Source of the DNA: Symbiodinium natans | Taxonomy: Eukaryota > Sar > Dinophyceae > Suessiales > Symbiodiniaceae | Assembly (NCBI GenBank): GCA_905221605.1 | Contig: CAJNDS010002435.1 | Span: 903,277 to 967,276, forward strand | Reading direction: 5' to 3' | DNA: 64,000 nucleotides | Part shown: positions 45,436 to 55,663 of the stretch, piece after piece | How positions within the stretch are numbered: the first letter of the stretch is position 1 | How the letters are laid out: the number at the start of each line of letters is the position of its first letter | Position numbers and translations under genes: made by a program | Notes under the pieces: model-generated | The model's database searches: none | Told to the model about the DNA's origin: nothing | What the model saw: the letters and a program-made list of their open reading frames with translations, nothing else

Positions 45436-46179
45436 TCAAGAGACTGGTGGCCGGGGGCTTCTGCTCTTGAAGTCCACCAACAGCTTTACCGGCTTGGTCC
45501 AGCCGAGCAGGGACTTCCGTATGTGCCCCATTGGCACAGGCCGCTTGAAGGCACGAACGTGCTGCACGTACCAACCGAATAGCGTCTGGGGCTCTGACGT
45601 CCCCCAATCATAGAAGCTACCCTGCTCAATCAGGGTATCCGATCGATGAGCATCGAAGTGGTCGTAATTTTCAAACTCGATGCTGCCCGCAAAAACGATG
45701 ACGCCGAGCACTTGCGCCTTCAACGGAGCGGGGGCCATCGCGATGTCCACCATGGCACCCTGCGTGGAGCCGCTGCCCAGAGTCTCGATGAGAAACAGCT
45801 GCTCGCCCGCAGAGAAGCAGCGGTACTTCCCCAGAGCGTACTTCCTGACTTCCATCGTCTTGCGACCTGCCATGAGGAGCCGACTCCACGGATACTGCAC
45901 GTTCAGCCCGCAAAGACACAGTGTCTCGCTCGAACTCACCACGCCAGCTGGAACCTTCAGCGCGGCAGCTCGCGCAGCAGCCTCACCCACTGTGGTAGAG
46001 TCACGAATGAAGTTCAAGTCTGCCATCGCTTTCTTCTTGGACTCGCGCAGCGGGCCGATGATATTCTGGACATCATCGCGCAGGACAACATTCGCAAAGT
46101 GCGCCCGCCAGCCTCCTCCATGCTTCTGAATGCTACCACGATGGCCCAAGGGCCGCGACTTCGTGCCGCGCAGCGACAT
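45436..46179 (-). CDS. AP2-like segment fused to an ASCH domain, 247 residues
   Basis: This is an intact single-exon frame from ATG at 46,179 to TGA. Residues 10-75 carry RGSIQKHGGGWRAHF, then IIGPLRESKKKAMADLNFIR, the arrangement of the AP2-like DNA-binding segments common in dinoflagellate proteins (aromatic W/F-RAH strand, GP turn, then a K/A-rich helix). Residues 95-230 fit an ASCH domain: LNVQYPWSRLLMAGRKTMEV includes the G-x-K-x-x-E-x-R box, followed by FLIETLGSG, VLGVIVFAGSIEF and a C-terminal FGWYVQHVRAF. ASCH domains bind RNA or modified nucleobases in characterised relatives. The fusion suggests a nucleic-acid-binding regulator; that is inference. Lack of introns is compatible with a retroposed copy, but the frame is unbroken. 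Confidence 0.8.
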   Translation of the reverse strand: MSLRGTKSRPLGHRGSIQKHGGGWRAHFANVVLRDDVQNIIGPLRESKKKAMADLNFIRDSTTVGEAAARAAALKVPAGVVSSSETLCLCGLNVQYPWSRLLMAGRKTMEVRKYALGKYRCFSAGEQLFLIETLGSGSTQGAMVDIAMAPAPLKAQVLGVIVFAGSIEFENYDHFDAHRSDTLIEQGSFYDWGTSEPQTLFGWYVQHVRAFKRPVPMGHIRKSLLGWTKPVKLLVDFKSRSPRPPVS

Positions 46180-46589
46180 GTTGAACCGTGAAGAAGCTGC
46201 AAGAAGAGGTGCAGAGACGCATCATGAGGTGGTTAACACAGCAAAACGTCCAAGCGTGAATTCAGTTCTACGCATGCGGCACATGCAGACAGCGCAGGAT
46301 GCCTTCTCGTGTTTCTTGATGTCGTAACAGCACCTACACGCTGCAACAGCACAAACAACAGACATACAGCACACGAACACGAGCACATAGACACAGTGCG
46401 GGATGCCTTCTCCCCTTCATTGACGTCTTCGCGCCCCATGACATCCAGATGGGACATCGCCCAAACATTATGTGACATTTGACAGCAACCGCTGATCACT
46501 TCCCACAGAGAGACGGGTCTGAGCGCAGGACTGGCTGCCTTCCCTCCAAAACGAGATCACTTTTTTCCCGGTCCGCTGCATGGCATTCA

Positions 46590-46915
46590 CGTTCGAGTCC
46601 CACGATATTTCCCAGGTTTTCGATGCCCCGGAATTTGAGTCCCACGATATTTGCGAGGTTTTCTTGCGAGGCTTTCGACGCCCCGGAATGCGAGTCCCAC
46701 GATGTTTGCGAGAGGTTTTTGATGCCCCGGAATTCGAGTCCCACGATATTTGGGAGGGTTTCGACATCCCGGAATTCGAGTCCCACGATATTCGCGAGGT
46801 TTTCGAGGAATTCGAGCCCGGAACTCGAGTCCCACGATATTTGCGAGGTTTTCGAGGAATTCGAGCCCGGAACTCGAGTCCCACGATATTTGCGAGGTTG
46901 TCGACGAGAAAAGAC
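46590..46915. repeat. Array A: 45-48 bp repeat, about seven copies
   Basis: Units read CGAGTCCCACGATATTTGCG, then AGGTTTTCGA and CCCGGAATT. Unit lengths vary by a few bases. Confidence 0.9.
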
Positions 46916-46939
46916 AAAAACATCCCCGTGTCTTCACGC

Positions 46940-47455
46940 GCGCGGAACTCCGTTACCATGCTATTTGCGGTGTTTTCAAGCGCCCAGATGTCCGTTACCG
47001 TGCTATTTGCGGTGTTTTTCAAGCGCCCAGATGTCCGTTACCATGCTATTTGCGGTGTTTTCAAGCGTTCAGATGTCCGTTACCATGCTACTTGCGGTGT
47101 TTTCGAGCGCCCAGACGTCCGTCACCGTGCTATTTGCGGTGTTTTCAAGCGCCCAGATGTCTGTTACCATGCTATTTGCGGTGTTTTCAAGCGCCCAGAT
47201 GTCTGTTACCATGCTATTTGCGGTGTTTTCAAGCGCCCAGATGTCCGTTACCATGATATTTGCGGTGTTTTCAAGCGCCCAGATGTCCGTTACCATGATA
47301 TTTGTTTGCGGTGTTTTCATGCGCCCAGATGTCCGTTACCATGCTATTTGCGGTGTTTTCATGCGCCCAGATGTCCGCTACCATGCTATTTTTGCGGTGT
47401 TTTTCAGGCGCCCAGATGTCCGTTACCATGCTATGTGCGGTGTCTTCAGACGCCC
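46940..47455. repeat. Array B: 42 bp repeat, twelve copies
   Basis: Units read GTTACCATGCTATTTGCGGT, then GTTTTCAAGCGCCCAGATGTCC. Spacing is 42 bp for most copies, with a few of 41, 43, 44 and 47. It shares the ATTTGCG-GTTTTC skeleton with array A. Because 42 is a multiple of three, several frames on both strands stay open (a 14-residue repeat such as DVRYHAICGVFKRP in one of them), and one plus frame of 419 codons runs from 46,580 into the next array. I treat these as consequences of the repeat. Confidence 0.95.
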
Positions 47456-47460
47456 AGGGC

Positions 47461-47605
47461 GTCCGCGGCGTACTACGTCTGTACTACAAAAAGTCGACTT
47501 TCCAGCCACGGAAGCTCCGCGTGTCCGCGGCGTACTACGTTTGTACTAGAAAAGTCGACTTTCCAGCCACGGAAGCTCCGGATGTCCCCGGCGTACTACT
47601 TGGAG
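47461..47605. repeat. Two to three copies of a 60 bp unit
   Basis: GTCCGCGGCGTACTACGT followed by AAAGTCGACTTTCCAGCCAC and GGAAGCTCCG recurs twice, with a third partial start at 47,583. Confidence 0.85.
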
Positions 47606-47635
47606 GGTCGGTGCAGAGCGCGCGCGCGGCAAGGG

Positions 47636-50061
47636 TCCAGGGCCCCTGAGTACCGCGCCTGCCAGCGCAAACGACACCTGTGTCGCGCCTGCCAGCGTTT
47701 CCCGCGCCCCGAGCGCGCGCGCGGCAACGGTCCAGGGCCCCTGAGTACCGCGCCTGCCAGCAGAAACGACGCCTGTGTCGCGCCTGCCAGCGTTTCGCGC
47801 GCCCCGAGCGCGCGCTCGGCAAGGGTCCAGGGCCTCTAAGTGCCGCGCCTGCCAGCACAAACGACGCGTGTGTCGCGCCTGCCAGCGTTTCGCGCGCCCC
47901 GAGCGCGCGCTCGGCAAGGGTCCAGGGCCTCTAAGTACTGCGCCTGCCAGCACAAACGACATCTGCGTCGCGCCTGCCAACGTTTCGCGCGCCCCGAGCG
48001 CGCGCGGGGCAAGGGTCCAGGGCCTCTAAGTGCCGCGCCTGCCAGCCGAAACGACGCCTGTGTCGCGCCTGCCAGCGTTTCCCGCGCCCCGAGCGCGCGC
48101 GCGGCAACGGTCCAGGGCCCCTGAGTACCGCGCCTGCCAGCAGAAACGACGCCTGTGTCGCGCCTGCCAGCGTTTCGCGCGCCCCGAGCGCGCGCTCGGC
48201 AAGGGTCCTGGGCCTCTAAGTGCCGCGCCTGCCAGCACAAACGACGCGTGTGTCGCGCCTGCCAGCGTTTCGCGCGCCCCGAGCGCGCGCTCGGCAAGGG
48301 TCCAGGGCCTCTAAGTACCACGCCTGCCAGCACAAATAACGACACCTGCGTCGCGCCTGCCAGCGTTTCCCGCGCCCCGAGCGCGCGCGGGGCAAGGGTC
48401 CAGGGCCTCTAAGTGCCGCGCCTGCCAGCCCAAACGACACCTGTGTCGCGCCTGCCAGCGTTTCCCGCGCCCCGAGCGCGCGCGCGGCAAGAGTCCAGGG
48501 CCCCTAAGCACCGCGCCTGCCAACAGAAACGACGCCTGTGTCGCGCCTGCCAGCGTTTCCCGCGCCCCGAGCGCGCGCGCGCGGCAAAGGTCCGGGGCCC
48601 CTAAGTACCGCGCCTGCCAGCACAAACGACACCTGCGTCGCGCCTGCCAGCGTTTCCCGCGCCCCGAGCGCGCGCGGGGCAAGGGTCCAGGGCCTCTAAG
48701 TGCCGCGCCTGCCAGCCCAAACGACACCTGTGTCGCGCCTGCCAGCGTTTCCCGCGCCCCGAGCGCGCGCGCGGCAAGAGTCCAGGGCCCCTAAGCACCG
48801 CGCCTGCCAACAGAAACGACGCCTGCGTCGCGCCTGCCAGCGTTTCCCGCGCCCCGAGCGCGCGCGGCAAAGGTCCGGGGCCCCTAAGTGCCTGCCAGCA
48901 GAAACGACGCCTGTGTCGCGCCTGCCAGCGTTTCCCGCGCCCCGAGCGCGCGCGCGGCAAAGGGCCAGGGCCCCTGAGTACCGCGCCTACCAGCAGAAAC
49001 GACGCGTGTGTCGCGCCTGCCAGCGTTTCCCGCGCCCCGAGCGCGCGCGCGGCAAAGGTCCGGGGCCCCTAAGTACCGCGCCTGCCAGCCCAAACGACGC
49101 CTGTGTCGCGCCTGCCAGCGTTTCCCGCGCCCCGAGCGCACGGCAAAGGTCCAGGGCCCCTGAGTACCGCGCCTGCCAGCCCAAACGACGCCTGTGTCGC
49201 GCCTGCCAGCGTTTCCCGCGCCCCGAGCGCGCGCGCGACAAGGGTCCAGGGCCCCTGAGTACCGCGCCTGCCAGTCCAAACGACGCCTGTGTCGCGCCTG
49301 CCAGCGTTTCCCGCGCCCCGAGCACGCGCCCGGCGAGGGTCCACGGCCCCTAAGTACCGCGCCTGCCAGCAGAAACGACGCCTGTGTCGCGCCTGCCCGC
49401 GCCCCGAGCGCGCGCGCGGCAAAGGTCCAGGGCCTCTAAGTACCGCGCCTGCCAGCCCAAACGACGCCTGTGTCGCGCCTGCCAGCGTTTCCCGCGCCCC
49501 GAGCGCGCGCGCGGCAAGAGTCCAGAGCCTCTAAGTACCGCGCCTGCCAGCAGAAACGACGCCTGTGTCGCGCCTGCCAGCGTTTCCCGCGCCCCGAGCG
49601 CGCGCGCGGCAAGAGTCCAGGGCCCCTAAGCACCGCGCCTGCCAGCAGAAACGACGCCTGTGTCGCGCCTGCCAGCGTTTCCCGCGCCCCGAGCGCGCGC
49701 GCGGCAAAGGTCCGGGGCCCCTAAGTACCGCGCCTGCCAGCAGAAACGACGCCTGTGTCGCGCCTGCCAGCGTTTCCCGCGCCCCGAGCGCGCGCGCGGC
49801 AAAGGTCCAGGGCCCCTGAGTACCGCGCCTGCCAGCAGAAACGACGCCTGTGTCGCGCCTGCCAGCGTTTCCCGCGCCCCGAGCGCGCGCGCGGCAAAGG
49901 TCCGGGGCCCCTAAGTACCGCGCCTGCCAGCACAAACGACGCCTGTGTCGCGCCTGCCAGCGTTTCCCGCGCCCCGAGCGCGCGCGCGGCAAGGGTCCAG
50001 GGCCCTTAAGTACCGCGCCTGCCAGCAAAAACGACGCCTGTGTCGCGCCTGCCAGCGTTTC
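47636..50061. repeat. GC-rich 95 bp satellite, about 25 copies
   Basis: Each unit contains two CGCGCCTGCCAGC words, an AAACGACGCCTGTGT link, GTTTCCCGCGCCCCGAGCGC, a variable (CG)n and GGCAAGGGTCCAGGGCC. Period is 95 bp, with single copies of 86-98 where the CG run or a piece of the unit is lost. Copies 47.7-48.3 kb show a higher-order order of variants repeated after about 380 bp. Open frames of 60-217 codons on both strands come from the repeat. It is followed abruptly at 50,062 by a different repeat. Confidence 0.95.
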
Positions 50062-50270
50062 CGTGATGTGATGCGTGATGTGCGTGATCGTGATGTGGCG
50101 TCATGTGCGTGATGGTACGTCATGTGCGTATGCGTGATGTGCGCGATCGTGATGTGACGTCATGTGCGTGATGGTACGTCATGTGCGTGATGTGATTTGA
50201 TGCGTGACACCGCGTCATGTGCGTGATGTGATGCGTGATGTGCGTGATCGTGATGTGATACATGCGACAT
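50062..50270. repeat. GTGATGTGC repeat
   Basis: TGCGTGATG and GTCATGTGCGTGATG words recur about 15 times and contain ACGTCA-like palindromes. Confidence 0.9.
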
Positions 50271-50760
50271 GAGGAACAGGAAGAGGAGGACGGGGAGGAG
50301 GAGGAAGAGGAGGAGGAGGAGAAGGAGGAGGAGAAGGAGAGGCGGGACAGCCCCAAAAGTAAGAACCCCACACAAAGATGTGGGGAATAATAGCAAGAAG
50401 AAAGGGTAAAGGAATGAAAAGAGAAGAAGAGAAGGAAGAAGAATAAACAAAAGAAGAAGAAGCAGAAGAAGAAGAAGAATAACATAAAGAAGAATGAAAA
50501 GAAGAAGGAAAGAAATAAGAAAAGGAAGAAGAAGAAAAGACAGAAGAAGAAGCAGAATAAGAATAAAAGAAAGAAGAAGAAAAAGAGTAAGAATAAAAGA
50601 AAAGAAAGAAGAATAACAAGAAGAAAGGGAAAATTAATAAAAAAAGGAAGAAGAAGAGAAAGAAGAAGAACAAAAACAATGAACAAATCAAGAATCAAGA
50701 AGACAAGGAATACAAAAAAAAGAGTAAGAAAAAAATGAACAGGAAGCAGAAGAGAAGAAA
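50271..50760. repeat. Purine tracts (GGA)n and (GAA)n
   Basis: A (GGA)n block at 50,271-50,345 is followed, after about 50 bases of unique sequence, by nearly 360 bp of A/G-only sequence. Confidence 0.9.
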
Positions 50761-50809
50761 GAACAGGAAGCGACAGCCGAAACCCTACATATAATCCTCT
50801 GTGTGCGCG

Positions 50810-50870
50810 CGAGAACGCACGTGCGCTCGCGCGCGCGCACGCGCGCGCGCGCGCGCGCGTGCGACAGCAT
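50810..50870. repeat. (GC)n alternating tract
   Basis: CGCGCGCGCACGCGCGCG-type sequence, a candidate for left-handed DNA. It sits in the same position relative to purine tracts as array edges elsewhere. Confidence 0.85.
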
Positions 50871-51254
50871 CATTGGCATCAGCGGCTTGGGGCTGGGGGC
50901 CGAAAGTCGCGAAACACGCCCAAAACACGACGATACCAAGGTTTTCTCGAGAAAACACGCTTTCTCCGAGGTTTGGTGCTGCGTGCAGACACGGCAGCCA
51001 TAACGAGGAGTTTTTGAACATTCGCGCAACACGCAAAAAAACACGGTATTTACCACGTTTCCGGCCCCTCGGACGCCCCCCCAAGCGAGCATCATGAGCA
51101 TCAGCGAGGCCCTATGAGCATCAGCGAGGCTCCGGAGCCGGGACCCGAGGGCCCTGGAGAAATGAAGGGCTCATGATGCGCACGCGTGGGTGCGTCTCGC
51201 GGGCGTCGGCTGACGCCCCCGAAGCCTTGGGTGTCAATGAAGGGTAGCCGTGGT

Positions 51255-51256
<2 letters not shown>

Positions 51257-51292
<36 letters not shown>

Positions 51293-51304
51293 TGGGGGGG
51301 GGGG
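51257..51304. repeat. G35 homopolymer and neighbour
   Basis: 35 consecutive G, then AT, then 11 G. Such a run can fold as a G-quadruplex and is also a place where assemblies are unreliable. Confidence 0.9.
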
Positions 51305-51420
51305 TAGGGAAGGGAGCGCTGTTTGGGCATGCACTGGAACGTCGTAGATGAAGCACTAAAGGCATGGGGTGCTGGAGGGTAAGGGAAGGGCTTAGCTATA
51401 GGTGGGGGGGGGGAGGGGCT

Positions 51421-51983
51421 GGGAAGCAGTGGGTCTTCACTGACGCCGCCCCGTCTGGGGTCGGCGGATATGAAGACACGACACACAGACATAAGTTGAT
51501 ATTCAGGTCGTCTATAGCGAGATTTCCACAAGCCTGTTTTGGAACCAGGACGTATATATATAGGCCAACCCTGGTCAAGATTCTAGTGGACACGCTCGCA
51601 ATTTCACGTTACATGTAATAGCCACTTTTACCGCCAGGTTCCTTTCGCTATGGCAGAACCAGACCGTCTCGGACCTCGTGTCAAGGTTCGCCGCCCACTG
51701 TAGTGAAGCAGGGGATGCTGGTTGGACACAACATGACCTAATTAAGTCACTGTGTTCGTGAGTTTGTCGTGTTACGGTCTTTTTGGCACGGATCTTGAAA
51801 GCTCTCGTCTTTAAATCTGGGCCACGTTCAGCTCAAAGGGGGAACCTGCTGGGTTTCATAGCATGCACGTGTGTGCACAATAGGTACGACTTCTTCTTCG
51901 TCACGGAGAGGACCGCTGAGCTGCGGTATGGATCAGGGTCCTTGAACCATGCAGCTGGTACATTGGTCAGGTTCGGGCTTTGA
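51421..51983 (+). CDS. Three-exon gene 3' part, unrecognised
   Basis: The first exon, about 51,421 to 51,593 or 51,614, reads QWVFTDAAPSGVGGY and then RPTLVKILVDTL. Exon two is 51,638-51,757, with CCGCCAG|GTTCC and TTC|GTGAGT, reading LWQNQTVSDLVSRFAAHC. Exon three is 51,884-51,983, with AATAG|GTACGAC, reading YDFFFVTERTAELRYGS and closing with TGA. Phases fit. The first junction needs either a 23 nt GT intron or a 44 nt GC intron. The FTDAAPSGVGGY word slightly recalls the start of RNase H folds, but the rest does not follow. Confidence 0.55.
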
Positions 51984-52185
51984 ACAGTAAATGGTGGGCT
52001 TTACGCCTCTACCTGTCTCGCAAGAGCTGGGCAGAACAGGATGGAGGATTCGCTCCTTGCTTTCCGCGCACAGTGGAGACTTTGGCCATTTCAGCGTAGG
52101 AAGCATGTATGTGGGGCAGTGTGGGGGCCATGTGTCCTTATTTCTTGTTTCGCCAAACTTGAGGCCAAGGACCTGTACCATTCAG

Positions 52186-52292
52186 GCTGCGTCTTGCGTA
52201 GAATATCGCCGTGCATGGGGGGAGGGGTGGAGGAACTTGAGACTATTTAGATTTAGAAAGAAGATGTGGCAGATAGTTGCTGAACCCACTGA
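52186..52292 (+). CDS. Internal exon, Arg/Trp-rich
   Basis: CATTCAG|GCTGCG and ACTGA|GTAAGAC enclose SCVEYRRAWGEGWRNLRLF and KKMWQIVAEPT. The donor is near ideal. It may continue the gene ending at 51,983 if that TGA is skipped by splicing. Confidence 0.5.
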
Positions 52293-52479
52293 GTAAGACT
52301 TGGGTACTTCATTGGAGGCCGAACACTGCAGAGGAAAGTAACGTTAGCCATCCTGGTAGCAACCGAAAAACGCAGGAACCACGTCGGACTACGCAGAGGT
52401 TGTCTGAGGGTGGGCAAGCCCCCCTCCAACAATGGAATGGCACTTTTGGTATATAGTATAGAGCTTCCGAGGGGATGTC

Positions 52480-52722
52480 ATGGGCTCAAGACGTTTCAGC
52501 GGTTGTTGTCGTGGAAACGGTTTGCAGGCTTCCATAAGGCAAAAACTGCAGCAACAGCCCGAGAGTAAGGAACCTCACCTTCGACGCGATGCTCCACGTG
52601 CAGGCATCCTGGCAAAACAATTGAGGGGTGACTTCGACCTCACTTTCCAAGGCCCCCTCATCGTAATCTCACAGGCGATGGTAGGCTTAGAGCATCCGAA
52701 AGCATTCCTTTCGGCTTTGTGA
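52480..52722 (+). CDS. Small ORF, 80 residues
   Basis: The ATG frame reads APRAGILAKQLRGDFDLTF, then IVISQAMVGLEHPKAFL, and ends in TGA. An AG|G at CACAG|GCGATG inside suggests it may be partly exonic. Confidence 0.4.
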   Translation: MGSRRFSGCCRGNGLQASIRQKLQQQPESKEPHLRRDAPRAGILAKQLRGDFDLTFQGPLIVISQAMVGLEHPKAFLSAL

Positions 52723-53308
52723 GTGCTTCAGCTTGCCATGACACATCTCAAGTCTCGCGACCGCCCACTTGCGGAAACAGCGTTGCGGGCAAAGGTTCAA
52801 CTTCTGCAAGTTTCTAGCTGTTACCCTTCGTCTCGCTGCCGTCAAAACTTATCGAATGGGTACTGGGATCTTCTTCTGCTCTTCGGCAGAAAGAGCACTC
52901 GCCCTCAACTCCCAAGCCAAGCCAACTACACTACAGACGTTGGAAGAAAGGTCAAGTCTTCCTCAAAGCGGCAGGTCTGTAACTTCCTGCTCCTTGGCCT
53001 GTCAGATGTTTTTGATGTGGGCGGGGATGGGGCTGCTGAGAGTTCATCGGTGCGACACGCACGAGCGACGCACTTTTTCACGGAAGCGCGAAGAGCGACA
53101 GCCTGCGACCTCACGATTTTGCGGGGGACTTGTCCTCCAGAGTTTCACCACACTTCTCAAATCTTCGCAACATTTGTTTCCGATGCCCCGTTGCAAAGGA
53201 AGCGGTGTCCCCTTGACTCTGCGGCTCCTCCCTTGTTTCCTGAACACCTTAGGCGCCTTAGCCGCTAAGCCCTGGGCCCGCCTCGTGAAAAGTCCATGTC
53301 TTGTATAA
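52723..53308 (+). CDS. Region open in two plus-strand frames
   Basis: Frames of 181 and 179 codons overlap on the same strand. One reads HLKSRDRPLAETALRAKV early, the other QMFLMWAGMGLLRVH later. A spliced product using part of each is more likely than either alone. No family is seen. Confidence 0.3.
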
Positions 53309-53415
53309 AATTAAAAGGCCCTTAAAACACCGTGAAAAAAGTATTTTAGGGCTGTTGAGAGAGAGAGGGAGAGAGGGAGAGAGAGGGAGAGCCCTTGTTT
53401 GCCCTCAAGGGACAG

Positions 53416-53724
53416 ATGGGACGGCTACGCCCCGAAGCGCAAGAAGACCCAGGAAGAACCGGAGGCTCGGGGAACCGACAACTCCATGCAGACGTTGAGG
53501 GCGTGGAGAATGTCGGAGCTTCCATATTGTCAGGGAGCACATCACAAGCACAAAAGTTCCTCTTGACACTACCCTTCCCGAGTTGGCCCTTCATTGCTCG
53601 GCAGGTGATGGATTTTGGGCACTCTTCGGAGTTTACCGAAAGCAATTGGGCGGACATCGCCATTTGGCGTGCTGCGAATGCACGCCTTGACTCACGGCAA
53701 GCACACACAGCGCAAATGACCTGA
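53416..53724 (+). CDS. ORF or exon pair, unrecognised
   Basis: The frame from ATG at 53,416 is Arg/Gly/Glu-rich, then passes an AG|G site (CGGCAG|GTGATG) into VMDFGHSSEFTESNWADIAI and RAANARLDSRQAH before TGA. A (GA)n tract lies just upstream at 53,360-53,390. Confidence 0.4.
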   Translation: MGRLRPEAQEDPGRTGGSGNRQLHADVEGVENVGASILSGSTSQAQKFLLTLPFPSWPFIARQVMDFGHSSEFTESNWADIAIWRAANARLDSRQAHTAQMT

Positions 53725-54029
53725 CCTTTCGTTCATCAATCCAGCTCGCAGCACGGTACTTGCAGCTCAGGGGGAGATGGGCAGCTTTACAAATCCTGCA
53801 GACATGCGATGCCTACATAGTCTCCCACTCCGAACCTCTGCAAGGCGCCTACTAAAAGCTTCGAAACCTCATCAGGTACATCACTTTCCCAGAGAAACGG
53901 CTATTTTGAGCACTCGTGTTCCCTGCTGTGACGCGATTCCAAACAAGCTTAGCCTGCTAAAATGCTATGAGCTGTTGAATATGTCAAGTCGACCCACACC
54001 GATCCGCAAGTCCTTCGCTAGTGTAAGAT

Positions 54030-54199
54030 ATTGTAAGTTACTAAAAGCTTGGGAGAAGGAGTCCGATCCAAAAGCCGAGGATGCGGCGCTGGCCACTTTG
54101 GACCCGGAGGCCCTGGCCAGAGACCGACAGCATCTCAAGAGCGTGCCTGGGCAGGGCTTGGGAAGTATCAGAATCGCACATTGTGTATCAGGCGCCTGA
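54030..54199 (+). CDS. Exon, acidic helical segment
   Basis: The frame reads KAWEKESDPKAEDAALATLD, then PEALARDRQHLKSV. A GT donor at AAGAGC|GTGCCT (54,142) would end it in phase 0; otherwise it stops at TGA 54,197. Confidence 0.45.
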
Positions 54200-54907
54200 T
54201 TACCCCATGCATGACAGGTTTGTTTGAGGCATGACATACAGGATACGAACATCCTGCTCTTGATGGAGTTGCGACATGTGCTTCTATGAGTGCGTTGAGC
54301 GAGGTGCTGTCAATGGCCGTGATGTGCGAAGACTTGGCGACAAAGCACTGCACCTGTAGCTGAACGACTGCAGGGTAGGAGTCAAGCAAGGGGCAGCTGA
54401 GGTGACAAGAGGATGTACACGTATGTATGTGTATTGGACGTGACACTGTTTCTGCAGCTGTTGTTGATGTGAATTTTGCCCAACTTTGGCTGTATGTGCT
54501 CCGGATGAGTGATGATGTTGAGGTCCGAAGAGTTTTTCCGTGTTTGTGCCCGTTCTTTCTGTATGTTGGCTGAGCAGTCCCGCATCGAGATGTGTGTGTG
54601 TGTGTCATGTGTGTCATGTGTGTCATGTGTGAGCGCACGGGGGCGGGGCGGCGGGGGCGGCGGCCGCGGGCGTGTGTGGGTGCTTGGTTTTGTTGGTTCT
54701 GTCTGCGTGATTCTGCGTGCTTTGAACAGTTCCATGTTACGTTGCTCACCATTGCACTCTCTCAGACAATGCATTGAAAGAAGAGGAGTTCGGAGGGTCT
54801 TTCATACAAAAATTATACTAAATATAAACTGCAAGCTGAGATCACTTTTTGAACGCCCCTGTCCACGCCAGCAGCTGGGAGACTTCTACATACGACCCGC
54901 ACTGCAG
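54200..54907. other. No supported gene; TG and GC-rich short repeats
   Basis: A (TG)n/TGTGTCATG repeat lies at 54,590-54,630 and GGCGGGGGCGGCGGC at 54,645-54,668. Confidence 0.5.
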
Positions 54908-54952
54908 GTACAGATTGCCTCCATGAGGACGCGGCAGGGAGAGCCGGGCATG
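54908..54952 (+). CDS. Short internal exon, 15 codons
   Basis: ACTGCAG|GTACAG and GGCATG|GTGAGC enclose VQIASMRTRQGEPGM in phase 0 at both ends. Confidence 0.45.
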
Positions 54953-55051
54953 GTGAGCACAAGTTCCCCAACGGTACACCAAGCAAATGCACAGATTGCA
55001 TAATGCAGCATCTGCAACCTGAAGAGTCGTACCTGTGTGAGTATCTGGAGA

Positions 55052-55510
55052 CTATAGTTGGGGCATAGCAGAATGGTCTAAGTCCAAATTATGTGTCAAC
55101 AACACATTAACGAGACAAGCCGTTCCCCTTCGTGACCCACGGCAGTTGCATTCCGAGTATTTTGTGAGTTGCTCCAGGACATCGGCTGTGCGCAACATTG
55201 CCTGGACACAGTCGCGGACTACAGTCCCATCTTTGTTGGAAACAGCTAAATGGCGTCTGGTTGGGGTGGCCGAACTTGCAACGCGTGGAGTGCAAGCCGT
55301 CAATTTCCTGCCGGCTACAGCATCCCTTGAAGATGTCGGCTTATAGCTCACCTCGGGACTCCGCGGAGCGTGGAGCGCAACCTTAAGCTCAAGACGGATG
55401 CCCTGACCGACGTTGCTCGCCTTGGCACCACCGCCCAGGTTGTCGATCATGCAGCGCTTGCGATAAATCTGCCAATGGGAAGACTTTGTCGTGACCCTTG
55501 TGGTCGGCAA
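55052..55510 (-). CDS. 152-codon minus ORF opposed by open plus frames
   Basis: The minus frame reads VSNKDGTVVRDCVQAML and LRTADVLEQLTKYSECN and ends in TAG. The plus strand over the same bases reads LLETAKWRLVGVAELATRG, which is equally protein-like. I cannot choose the strand by eye. Confidence 0.35.
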   Translation of the reverse strand: MPTTRVTTKSSHWQIYRKRCMIDNLGGGAKASNVGQGIRLELKVALHAPRSPEVSYKPTSSRDAVAGRKLTACTPRVASSATPTRRHLAVSNKDGTVVRDCVQAMLRTADVLEQLTKYSECNCRGSRRGTACLVNVLLTHNLDLDHSAMPQL

Positions 55511-55663
55511 TATGGGCGCTCAGCCTCGGTGTGCCACAGGCTGCCACAGGATGCCACAGGAGTCCAAGGCCTGAGATGCCAAACCACAGGTGCCTGACTG
55601 TCCTGTGGCTAGATTTTACTGGGTCGCTGCCGCCCAGGGCGAATCGGAAGCATCCACAGTGCA

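Noticed and set aside
46580-47839. A 419-codon plus frame as a repetitive protein gene
   Set aside because: Other frames and the minus strand are nearly as open because the unit length is a multiple of three. Kept only as a finding.
50120-50698. 192-codon minus-strand ORF rich in Phe/Leu/Ser
   Set aside because: It is simply the complement of a purine-only tract, not a membrane protein.
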